Assembly: GCA_947628725.1 (NCBI GenBank)
Contig: CANRAQ010000008.1
Span: 1-26,653 of the forward strand
Direction of reading: 5' to 3'
Length of the DNA stretch: 26,653 nt
Source: an uncultured Bacilli bacterium
GTDB lineage: Bacteria > Bacillota_I > Bacilli_A > RF39 > UBA660
Part shown: piece after piece, positions 1-7,737 of the stretch
Position numbering within the stretch: position 1 is the first letter of the stretch
Layout: every line of letters begins with the position of its first letter
Notes under the pieces: generated by a model
Seen by the model: only the letters and a program-made list of their open reading frames with translations
Database searches by the model: none
What the model was told of the DNA's origin: nothing
Made by a program: the position numbers and the translations under genes

Positions 1-2
1 GC

Positions 3-129
3 AATAGTAAAACGATAAAAAAACTAGATTTTTCAATATCTAGAAAAGATTTCATATTTAAAACTGTCAAACTAAGGAGATGATACTGGAAATACTTCTT
101 CAGCTAAAAGAGTTATTACAGTTAAGTAA
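3..129 (+). pseudogene. Possible C-terminal tail of an upstream gene, split across two frames
   Basis: From base 3 one frame is open and encodes a basic peptide (starting NSKTIKKLDFSIS) up to a TGA at 81-83. The frame one base further on is open from 76 to a TAA at 127-129 and encodes GDDTGNTSSAKRVITVK. Neither piece has its own convincing start, and a terminator follows at once. Joined by a +1 shift around 75-83 they would give one continuous basic, beta-rich C-terminus. This could be an inactivating or assembly frameshift, a programmed shift at AGG AGA TGA, or chance: the first frame may simply end at the TGA. The family is not recognised. Confidence 0.3.
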
Positions 130-139
130 TTATAAATTC

Positions 140-172
140 AAAAAATAGAATAAAAAGTGTTCTATTTTTTTC
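140..172 (+). terminator. Rho-independent terminator upstream of the cotH operon
   Basis: The arm AAAAATAGAA (141-150) pairs perfectly with TTCTATTTTT, leaving a 9-nt loop, and the 3' arm runs into a T-tract. It would end the transcript of whatever lies upstream of the window. The T-tract lies in the -35 region of the next promoter. Confidence 0.75.
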
Positions 173-178
173 TTGATG

Positions 179-187
179 TGATATAAT
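179..187 (+). promoter_or_regulatory. Extended -10 promoter of the cotH-VTC-DUF4956 operon
   Basis: TGA-TATAAT: the TATAAT hexamer is at 182-187 with TG two bases upstream of it. No good -35 is seen; the position 17 bases upstream reads GTTCTA inside the terminator. A strong GGGAGGT ribosome binding site follows at 202-208, and ATG is at 213. Confidence 0.6.
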
Positions 188-212
188 AAATAGAAAAAAA
201 CGGGAGGTAAGT

Positions 213-1751
213 ATGAATAATTATAAAATAAAATTAGTTATATTTATAATATTGGTAATTATCCTCTCTATTATTATGTTTTATAGTGTATTTGGTTTTA
301 ATATATCAATATTAAATTTAGATATGATAAAAAAATCTAGAACACTTAAAGAAGATCTTATAAGTGAATTAAAGATCAATGGAATAGATACTGCTTATGA
401 CAAAAATAATAATATATACTACTATAATGTAGATTCTAAAGAAGAACATAAAAATTATATATTAAAATTAGATTTAAAAGATGGACTAAAATATAAAATA
501 TTGAATAATAATTTTAATATAATAAAAGTCGATTATGATAGAGTATATGAAATAGTAGTATATAATAAAGATTCTTATAGTAAAATTAATTTAAAATTAA
601 CAAATTTACCTATAATTAATATAGAAACAAATTCAACAATATCTGCAAATGATACTGTATCAAAATTTGAATATATTAATTCATCATTATTAAATAAGGT
701 ATCAAATTTTAGTACCAAAATTCATATAAGGGGCGCAACATCTAGAACATTAGATAAAAAGTCATATAAAGTAGACATTTATGATGATAATTACATGGGC
801 GATAAAAAAGTTAATTTTTCTGAATTTTATTATGGTTCATCATTTATATTAGATGCATTATATAAAGATCCATCTAAGATTAGAAATTTACTTTCTACTG
901 AAATTTGGAACGAAGTATCATCAGATTTTACCGATTTTAACATATACAGTGAATTTGTTGAAGTATTTATAAATAATGAATATAAAGGATTATATGTATT
1001 AACTGAACCAGTAAATAGAAGCAATCTTAATTTAATAAAAGAAACTAAATCTAATAGTGCCATTATTAAAAATTCTAATTGGAATTTATTAAGTGATAAA
1101 AATATCATAAATAAATTATCTGAAAAGAGTTATTTAAGTTATGAAATAAAATATCCAAATGATGAATCTAAATATAATGATACTTGGAAAAAATTCTTTA
1201 ACAGAACATATGACTATTATGATAAAGATGTAAAAAATACAGATGATGTTATAAAATCAACCTTTAATTTAAAAAATTATATTGATTTAGTTATATTTAA
1301 TTCATTTGTAAACAATGCAGATTGTAAACTTATAAAGAATATGTATTTTTATACTAATGACATATATGAGGATGAGTTATATATGCAACCATGGGATATG
1401 GAATTTACATACGGATTATATTTTAATTTAGATTCTAAAACTTTATCAAAAACTAAATTAGATACTTTTAGTGATATTGAAGTTGAATTAAAAGAACCAT
1501 ATGCTGATGAAACTAATAAACTTATAGTAAATAGATATAAAGAACTTAGAAAGACAGTTTTAACTAAAGAAAACTTTGATTCATATTTAGACAGTTATAA
1601 AAGTTTACTTACTAAAGGTGCGACTAAAAGAGATTCAAATGTTTGGTATGAATACGATGTAGAAAATGAAATTGAAAATATAAGAACATGGTTATATGAA
1701 AGATTAGTGTATTTTGATGAATATGTAGGGGAAATTGAAAATGGAATATAG
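213..1751 (+). CDS. CotH-family kinase-like protein, membrane-anchored
   Basis: The 512-aa protein has one N-terminal hydrophobic segment (about residues 5-29) and then a large extracytoplasmic part. The CotH kinase-like domain covers roughly 165-500. Visible CotH hallmarks are the glycine/basic motif IHIRGATSRTLDKKSYK (170-186), the strand-turn VEVFINNEYKGLYVLTE, and the acidic PWDMEFTYG motif (393-401), in which D395 and E397 fit the metal/ATP site. Some CotH proteins are atypical kinases of spore coat proteins. This membrane-anchored form is the type linked to VTC-domain and DUF4956 genes, as here, where the VTC gene starts inside its last 11 bases. The start is supported by GGGAGGT eight bases or so upstream. 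The substrate is unknown, and a spore role should not be assumed. Confidence 0.85.
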   Translation: MNNYKIKLVIFIILVIILSIIMFYSVFGFNISILNLDMIKKSRTLKEDLISELKINGIDTAYDKNNNIYYYNVDSKEEHKNYILKLDLKDGLKYKILNNNFNIIKVDYDRVYEIVVYNKDSYSKINLKLTNLPIINIETNSTISANDTVSKFEYINSSLLNKVSNFSTKIHIRGATSRTLDKKSYKVDIYDDNYMGDKKVNFSEFYYGSSFILDALYKDPSKIRNLLSTEIWNEVSSDFTDFNIYSEFVEVFINNEYKGLYVLTEPVNRSNLNLIKETKSNSAIIKNSNWNLLSDKNIINKLSEKSYLSYEIKYPNDESKYNDTWKKFFNRTYDYYDKDVKNTDDVIKSTFNLKNYIDLVIFNSFVNNADCKLIKNMYFYTNDIYEDELYMQPWDMEFTYGLYFNLDSKTLSKTKLDTFSDIEVELKEPYADETNKLIVNRYKELRKTVLTKENFDSYLDSYKSLLTKGATKRDSNVWYEYDVENEIENIRTWLYERLVYFDEYVGEIENGI

Positions 1752-2415
1752 AAGTGAATTAAAATATAATATAACTAACAAAGATTTTGAATTATTAAAA
1801 TGTAATTTAGAATCATTATTAAAAAAAGATTCACACTGTCCAAATGACTATTACACTATTACTAGTATATATTTTGACAATTATAAAAAAACTTCATATA
1901 ACCAGGTTAAAGATGGAATTAGTGAAAGATATAAATATAGAATAAGATTTTATAACTATGATAGCAATTTTATAAAGTTAGAGAAAAAGAAAAAATCAAA
2001 TGGATTTACAAATAAAAAAAGTGTTATTATAACTAAAGAATTTTTATATGATATTTTAAACAATAATGTTAAAATAAATAAGTCATATGATAAACTACTA
2101 AATGAATTTATTATAAAGATGAATACTGAATATTTAAGACCAATAATATGTGTAGAATATGATAGAGTACCATATGTATATAAATTAGGTAATGTTAGAA
2201 TAACACTAGATTATAATATAAGATATACTGATGAATACAAAGATTTATTTAATGAAAATAGAAATATGCGATATTTAAAAGATAAGATACTTGAAGTAAA
2301 ATATGATGAATTTATACCAGATTATGTAAGATATAGGTTACAATTAAATAGTTTACATCAAATATCATATTCTAAGTTTAATAATTGTATAGATGATTTA
2401 AATGGGAGGTTTTAG
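1741..2415 (+). CDS. VTC-domain (CYTH/triphosphate tunnel) polyphosphate polymerase-like protein
   Basis: The 224-aa protein is a VTC catalytic-core homologue. It shows the basic first strand (EYRSELKYNI), the strand SIYFDN, the tunnel-lining RYKYRIRFY and KLEKKKK segments, RPIICVEYDRV, and an acidic/basic strand ILEVKYDEFIPD near the end. In yeast Vtc4 the equivalent basic and acidic residues bind triphosphate, polyphosphate and metal, so synthesis or binding of polyphosphate is the likely activity. It has no SPX domain and no membrane segment of its own; the DUF4956 protein next door may supply one. ATG 1741 is preferred over the in-frame TTG at 1735 because GGGGA lies just upstream. It overlaps cotH by 11 nt, which suggests translational coupling. 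Confidence 0.85.
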   Translation: MEYRSELKYNITNKDFELLKCNLESLLKKDSHCPNDYYTITSIYFDNYKKTSYNQVKDGISERYKYRIRFYNYDSNFIKLEKKKKSNGFTNKKSVIITKEFLYDILNNNVKINKSYDKLLNEFIIKMNTEYLRPIICVEYDRVPYVYKLGNVRITLDYNIRYTDEYKDLFNENRNMRYLKDKILEVKYDEFIPDYVRYRLQLNSLHQISYSKFNNCIDDLNGRF

Positions 2416-2416
2416 G

Positions 2417-3097
2417 ATGTTATTAAGTTTAAGTTTTAATGAAATATTTAAAGATAGTTTTTTATCTAGTTTTAAATCAAATATTTCAATGCCTACAATT
2501 TGTATGACATTAATATTTTCTTTTTTAATTTCATTATATGTATTTTTTATATATAAATTAACAACTAAGAATGTCATATATTCAAGAAAATTTAATGTTA
2601 CCATAGCATTAATGTCCATCATTACAAGCGCAATAGTATTATCTATGCAAGCCAATATCACAGTTTCTTTAGGTATGGTAGGAGCGCTTTCTATAGTAAG
2701 ATTTAGAACTTCAATAAAAGATCCTAGAGATTTATTATTTCTATTTTGGAGTATTTCTAATGGAATAATAATAGGTTCACAAATATATTCAATATCTTTT
2801 GTACTTGCTATAGTAGTTGGAATATCATTATTGTTATTTGATATAATACCAGAAAAGAAGACTCCATTCTTGCTAGTAATTTATTTTAATGATGTAAAGG
2901 AAGATGAATTTAATAATATACTAAATTTCTATAAAATTAAATACAGATTAAAATCTTCAAATATATCTAGTAATGAATCTTCTTACATATATGAATTAAA
3001 ATTAAAAGATAATAAAGATTTTATTAATGAAATTAAAAATATCAAAGGGGTAAAAGAGGTAAGTTTATTATCACAAGATGGTGAATGTAGTTATTAA
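2417..3097 (+). CDS. DUF4956 family membrane protein
   Basis: The 226-aa protein has about four membrane segments in the first two thirds (roughly residues 25-50, 60-80, 105-125 and 125-145) and a soluble alpha/beta C-terminal domain. The conserved DUF4956 core is visible as GMVGALSIVRFRTSIKDPRD, between membrane helices. The family is commonly found beside VTC-domain proteins; its function is unproven. A role as the membrane part of a polyphosphate-type synthesis or export unit is inference from that linkage. ATG 2417 is chosen over ATG 2402 because GGGAGG (2404-2409) lies seven bases before it and the VTC stop is at 2413-2415. It is the last gene of the operon and is followed by a terminator. 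Confidence 0.85.
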   Translation: MLLSLSFNEIFKDSFLSSFKSNISMPTICMTLIFSFLISLYVFFIYKLTTKNVIYSRKFNVTIALMSIITSAIVLSMQANITVSLGMVGALSIVRFRTSIKDPRDLLFLFWSISNGIIIGSQIYSISFVLAIVVGISLLLFDIIPEKKTPFLLVIYFNDVKEDEFNNILNFYKIKYRLKSSNISSNESSYIYELKLKDNKDFINEIKNIKGVKEVSLLSQDGECSY

Positions 3098-3100
3098 AAT

Positions 3101-3125
3101 AAGCATAAAAAATGCTTGTTTTTTT
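3101..3125 (+). terminator. Terminator of the cotH-VTC-DUF4956 operon
   Basis: The stem is AAGCAT (3101-3106) and ATGCTT (3112-3117) with an AAAAA loop, followed by G and seven T. The end of the T-tract is the start of the parE -35 box. Confidence 0.75.
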
Positions 3126-3153
3126 GACTTTCAATATTTTAATATGTTATAAT
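3124..3153 (+). promoter_or_regulatory. parE-parC promoter
   Basis: TTGACT (3124-3129), an 18-base spacer and TATAAT (3148-3153) with an extended -10 TG at 3145-3146. The ribosome binding site GGTGA begins at 3160, the predicted transcription start. ATG 3171 follows. Confidence 0.8.
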
Positions 3154-3170
3154 GTATTAGGTGAATATGA

Positions 3171-5081
3171 ATGGTAAAATATGATGAAAACTCAATAAAA
3201 ATATTGGAAGGACTTGAAGCAGTTAGAAAAAGACCAGGTATGTACATTGGTTCAACTGATAAAAGAGGACTTCATCATCTTATATGGGAAATAGTCGATA
3301 ACTCAATAGATGAGGTAATTAATGGTTATGGTAACAAAATAAAAATAATATTACATAAAGATAAAAGCGTAAGTATAGAAGATGAAGGAAGAGGTGTACC
3401 TGTTGGTATGCATTCTAGTGGTGTTACTACACCTGAAGTAATATATACAGTTTTACATGCTGGTGGTAAATTTGAAACTAGTGGATATAAGGTATCTGGT
3501 GGATTACATGGTGTAGGTGCAAGTGTCGTAAATGCTTTATCTAAATGGATGGAAGTTACAATAAAAAGAGATGGGTATGAGCATTTCATAAGATTTAAAG
3601 ATGGTGGACATTTAGATATTCCATTAACAAAAAAAGATAAGACATATAAAACAGGTACTAAAGTTAGATTTATGCCTGATGATACTATATTTTCAACTAT
3701 AAATTTTTCTTTTACTACTGTATGTGAAAGGATGCAAGAAAGTGCATTTTTATTAGAAGGATTAACTATAGATGTTATAGATGAAGAAGATAATAAACAT
3801 GAAACATATTGTTATGAAAATGGCTTGAAAGCATTTGTTGAATCAATAAATGAAGATAAAAATGTTATTCATGATGCAACTGAAATAAGTGGTATTAAAG
3901 ATAAAATAGATGTTAAGGTAGTTTTTCAGTATAATGACTCGTATTCAGAAAATATCATATCATTTGTAAATAATGTTAAAACAAGTGATGGAGGTACTCA
4001 CGAGGTAGGATTTAAAACGGCTTTAACTCGTGTATTTAATGAATATGCTAAAGCAAATGGATACTTAAAATCTAAAGATAAAAACTTAGAAGGGCCTGAT
4101 ACAAGAGAAGGATTAACTGCTGTAATTAGTTTAAAAATACCTGAAGAGTTATTACAATTTGAAGGTCAAACTAAATCAAAATTAGGTACTCCTTCTGCTA
4201 GAACTGTAGTAGATAGTATCGTATCAGAGAAACTTGCTTTTTTCCTTGAAGAAAATAAAGCTATTGCTACTATGATTATGCAAAAAATGATAAAAAGTAA
4301 AGTAGCTCGTGAGGCTGCACGAAAAGCAAGAGATGAAGCAAGAAGTGGAAAAGATAAAAATAAAAAGGAGAGAATAATAAGTGGTAAACTTACTCCTGCT
4401 CAATCAAAAAATCCTAGTATTAATGAATTATTTTTAGTCGAGGGAGATTCTGCAGGTGGTTCAGCAAAAACAGGTAGAGACCGCAAATATCAAGCTATAT
4501 TACCGCTTAGAGGTAAAGTATTAAATACAGAAAAAGCTACATTAGATGAAGCATACAAAAATGAAGAAATCAATACTATGATACATGCTATAGGTGCGGG
4601 TGTAGGTAGTGATTTTGATATCAAAGATTCTAATTATGACAAAGTTATAATAATGACTGATGCCGATGTCGATGGATCACACATTCAAATATTACTTCTT
4701 ACATTTTTCTATAGATATATGAAACCATTGATAGAAGATGGACATTTATATATAGCTATGCCACCATTATATAAGATTGAATGTGGTAAAGAAGGCGAAT
4801 ATGCATGGACAGAAGAGGATAGAAAAAATCTCCTTGAGAAATTTAAAGGTAAAGCAACTAAAACTCAAAGATATAAAGGTTTAGGAGAAATGGATGCTAC
4901 TCAATTATGGGAAACAACTATGGATCCTAAAACTCGTAGTTTAATAAAAGTTAGTATTAGTGATGCTGCCTTGGCAGAAAAAAGAGTATCTGTACTTATG
5001 GGAGATAAAGTAGATCCAAGAAAAGCTTGGATAGAGGAGAACGTAGAATTCTCTCTTGAGGATAATTATAAGATAAATTAG
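3171..5081 (+). CDS. parE: DNA topoisomerase IV subunit B
   Basis: The 636-aa protein is a full-length type IIA ATPase subunit. The order is a GHKL ATPase domain (RKRPGMYIGST, the WEIVDNSIDE Mg/ATP site, the GGLHGVGASVVNALS lid), a transducer domain, and a TOPRIM domain with E424 in EGDSAGGSA and the acidic triad in TDADVDGSH (D497, D499, D501). The C-terminus has QRYKGLGEM. Calling it ParE rather than GyrB rests on Gram-positive ParE signatures (YKVSGGLHGVG, MHSSGVTTPEVI, LHHLIWEIVDN) and on the partner gene being ParC-like. It decatenates daughter chromosomes with ParC. AGGTGA lies six bases before ATG. Confidence 0.95.
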   Translation: MVKYDENSIKILEGLEAVRKRPGMYIGSTDKRGLHHLIWEIVDNSIDEVINGYGNKIKIILHKDKSVSIEDEGRGVPVGMHSSGVTTPEVIYTVLHAGGKFETSGYKVSGGLHGVGASVVNALSKWMEVTIKRDGYEHFIRFKDGGHLDIPLTKKDKTYKTGTKVRFMPDDTIFSTINFSFTTVCERMQESAFLLEGLTIDVIDEEDNKHETYCYENGLKAFVESINEDKNVIHDATEISGIKDKIDVKVVFQYNDSYSENIISFVNNVKTSDGGTHEVGFKTALTRVFNEYAKANGYLKSKDKNLEGPDTREGLTAVISLKIPEELLQFEGQTKSKLGTPSARTVVDSIVSEKLAFFLEENKAIATMIMQKMIKSKVAREAARKARDEARSGKDKNKKERIISGKLTPAQSKNPSINELFLVEGDSAGGSAKTGRDRKYQAILPLRGKVLNTEKATLDEAYKNEEINTMIHAIGAGVGSDFDIKDSNYDKVIIMTDADVDGSHIQILLLTFFYRYMKPLIEDGHLYIAMPPLYKIECGKEGEYAWTEEDRKNLLEKFKGKATKTQRYKGLGEMDATQLWETTMDPKTRSLIKVSISDAALAEKRVSVLMGDKVDPRKAWIEENVEFSLEDNYKIN

Positions 5082-5090
5082 GAGCAATTT

Positions 5091-7628
5091 ATGAAGAAGA
5101 ATGAGACAAACGAAGTATTGGGTAAAATTTATGATTATACTCTTGAGGAAATCATGGGTGATCGATTTGGCCAATACGCTAAAGATATAATACAAAATCG
5201 TGCTATCCCAGATGTTAGAGATGGGCTAAAGCCAGTACAAAGAAGAATATTATATGCTATGTTTAGAGATAAAAATACATATGATAGACCTCATAGAAAA
5301 AGTGCAACTGCTGTTGGTAGTGTAATGGGACATTATCACCCACATGGAGATTCTTCTATATATGAAGCCATGGTACATATGAGTCAGTGGTGGAAACAGA
5401 ATGAATGTTATATAGACATGCATGGAAATAATGGTTCTATGGATGGTGATGGAGCAGCTGCATATCGTTATACAGAGGCTCGACTTTCTAAAATAAGTGG
5501 TGAACTTTTAAAAGATATAGATAAGGATACTATAGAATGGGCTCCAAACTTTGATGACACTTTATATGAGCCTATAGTACTTCCTGCAAAATATCCAAAT
5601 TTACTTGTAAATGGCGCTAAAGGTATATCTGCAGGTTATGCTACTGATATACCACCACATAATTTAGGTGAAGTAATAGATGCAACAATAAAAAGAATAG
5701 AGTCACCTAACTGCCATTTAGATACTATATTGGATATAATTAAGGGTCCAGATTTTCCAACAGGTGCTATAGTCGAAGGTAAAAAGCAAATAGAAGAAGC
5801 ACTTACAACTGGTAGAGGAAAAATAATAGTTAGATCTAAATATGAAATAATAGAAGATAAAAAAATAAAACAAATAGTCATACATGAAATACCATTCGAT
5901 GTAAATAAAGCACAATTAGTTAAAAGAATTGCTGATATAATTTACGATAAAAAAATAGATGGTATGATAGAAATCAGAGATGAGTCTGATAGAGAAGAAA
6001 AAGTTAGAATAACAATCGATTTAAAAAAAGATGCTAATCATGAAAATATACTTAACTATTTATTTAAAAATACTGATTTGCAGATAAATTATACTTATAA
6101 TATGGTTGCTATAGTAAATAGAAGACCTATGATAGTTGGTGTAGTAGATGTATTAGATGCTTATATAGTTCATCAAAGAGAAGTAATAACTAGACGTACA
6201 AAATTTGATTTAGATCATGCTAAAGCAAGAATGCATATAGTAGAAGGTTTAATTAAGGCACTTGATATACTTGATAATGTCATACATACTATTCGTTCAA
6301 GTAAAAATAAAAGTGATGCAATAAAAAATTTAGTAGAACAATATGAGTTTAGTCAAATACAAGCAGAAGCAATAGTAAATTTACAATTATATAGATTAAC
6401 TAATACTGATGTTAATGTTCTAAATGAAGAACATGCTAATCTACTTAAGGCTATTAGTATATTAGAAAGTATTTTAACTGATGAAAATAAATTGAAAAAT
6501 GTTATGAAGACAGAATTAAGAGCCATTAAAAATGAGTATGCTACACCTCGTAAAACAGAAATTAAAGATGAAATAACTGAAATAAAAATAGATACTGATG
6601 CGATGATTCCTAAAGAAGATTGTATCGTAGTAGTAACTAAAGATGGTTATGTTAAACGTGTATCAAAGAGAAGTTATTCATCTACAGAAGATGAAACTGG
6701 CTTAAAAGAGCAAGATTATGTAATAGGAATATATGAGGTAAATACCGTAGATACATTATTATTATTTACAGATAAAGGTAACTATCTATTTATGCCTATA
6801 TATGAAATACCTGATATGAAATGGAAGGATTTAGGTAAACATATAAGTAATATAATAAAGATAGATCCAGGTGAAAGTGTAATTCAAAGTATGGTAGTCA
6901 CAGATTTTGATACTAATAAATATATTACAGTATTTACTAAAAATGGAATGATAAAGCGTACATTAATTAGTGATCTTAAAGTTACTAGATATACTAAACC
7001 TATCACTTATATAAAACTAAAAGATGGTGATTTAGTAGTCAATGTAGAAACTAAAATAGGTGAAGATGTATTTATTACTACTCATAATGGATTTGGTCTT
7101 AGATATGATATAAACGAAGTTCCACTTACAGGTAATAAATCATCAGGTGTAAAGGGAATAAGTTTAAAAAATGATGTAGTATCAAGTGGTAGTGTTATAA
7201 GCGATGAAGAATATTTATCAATTATTACTACTAAAAATACCGGTAAGAGAGTAAAATTAAGTGAATTTGAAAGAATATCTAGAGCTCGTAAAGGTATACA
7301 AGTAATTAGAGATGTTAAAACTAATCCATATTATATATTAAAGTCATTCATAATAAAATCTAAATATGATATTGGTTTAAAATTTAAAGAAGATATAGAA
7401 ATAATAAAATTAACTGAATTACCAATTTCAGATAGATATTCAACAGGAACTAATCTTTCTAAACAAAACATATTAGATGTATTTGTCAAAAAGGAATTAG
7501 AAAATCCTAAAAAACTAGATGTGGATGAAGAAAAACCTAAAGAAATAGAAAAAGAAAATATTTCATTAAAAAGTATAGATGAAAGAATTATGACTATAGA
7601 TGATTTTTTAGATGATATGGATATATAA
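5091..7628 (+). CDS. parC: DNA topoisomerase IV subunit A
   Basis: The 845-aa breakage-reunion subunit pairs with ParE, whose stop lies 9 nt upstream. AGGAGC at the parE stop serves as ribosome binding site. The winged-helix domain carries the catalytic tyrosine Y127 in AAAYRYTEAR. The quinolone-determining stretch HPHGDSSIYEAM (83-94) has the Ser and Glu of the drug-sensitive type (S88/S89, E92). The C-terminal part is the beta-pinwheel (from about 495), and the gyrase QRRGGKG box is absent, which separates it from GyrA. The last 40 or so residues form a charged tail ending TIDDFLDDMDI, not part of the usual core. Confidence 0.95.
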   Translation: MKKNETNEVLGKIYDYTLEEIMGDRFGQYAKDIIQNRAIPDVRDGLKPVQRRILYAMFRDKNTYDRPHRKSATAVGSVMGHYHPHGDSSIYEAMVHMSQWWKQNECYIDMHGNNGSMDGDGAAAYRYTEARLSKISGELLKDIDKDTIEWAPNFDDTLYEPIVLPAKYPNLLVNGAKGISAGYATDIPPHNLGEVIDATIKRIESPNCHLDTILDIIKGPDFPTGAIVEGKKQIEEALTTGRGKIIVRSKYEIIEDKKIKQIVIHEIPFDVNKAQLVKRIADIIYDKKIDGMIEIRDESDREEKVRITIDLKKDANHENILNYLFKNTDLQINYTYNMVAIVNRRPMIVGVVDVLDAYIVHQREVITRRTKFDLDHAKARMHIVEGLIKALDILDNVIHTIRSSKNKSDAIKNLVEQYEFSQIQAEAIVNLQLYRLTNTDVNVLNEEHANLLKAISILESILTDENKLKNVMKTELRAIKNEYATPRKTEIKDEITEIKIDTDAMIPKEDCIVVVTKDGYVKRVSKRSYSSTEDETGLKEQDYVIGIYEVNTVDTLLLFTDKGNYLFMPIYEIPDMKWKDLGKHISNIIKIDPGESVIQSMVVTDFDTNKYITVFTKNGMIKRTLISDLKVTRYTKPITYIKLKDGDLVVNVETKIGEDVFITTHNGFGLRYDINEVPLTGNKSSGVKGISLKNDVVSSGSVISDEEYLSIITTKNTGKRVKLSEFERISRARKGIQVIRDVKTNPYYILKSFIIKSKYDIGLKFKEDIEIIKLTELPISDRYSTGTNLSKQNILDVFVKKELENPKKLDVDEEKPKEIEKENISLKSIDERIMTIDDFLDDMDI

Positions 7629-7640
7629 ATTTATAAAATT

Positions 7641-7664
7641 AGTACTTCAATTGAAGTACTTTTT
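7641..7664 (+). terminator. Terminator after parC
   Basis: AGTACTTC (7641-7648), loop AATT and GAAGTACT form a perfect 8-bp stem (the whole 20 bases is palindromic), followed by TTTT. Confidence 0.8.
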
Positions 7665-7677
7665 AATAATAAAAATA

Positions 7678-7706
7678 TTGTAAAAAAAATAAAATAGTGG
7701 TATCAT
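7678..7706 (+). promoter_or_regulatory. rpoD promoter
   Basis: TTGTAA (7678-7683), a 17-base spacer and TATCAT (7701-7706) with an extended -10 TG at 7698-7699. The leader to ATG 7738 is about 25 nt, longer than for most genes here, and carries AAAGGGTGGT. Confidence 0.65.
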
Positions 7707-7737
7707 ATGTAAAATATATTTTTAAAAGGGTGGTAAT

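Noticed and set aside
3171..7628. gyrB-gyrA instead of parE-parC
   Set aside because: The A subunit lacks the gyrase QRRGGKG box, and both proteins carry Gram-positive topoisomerase IV signatures.
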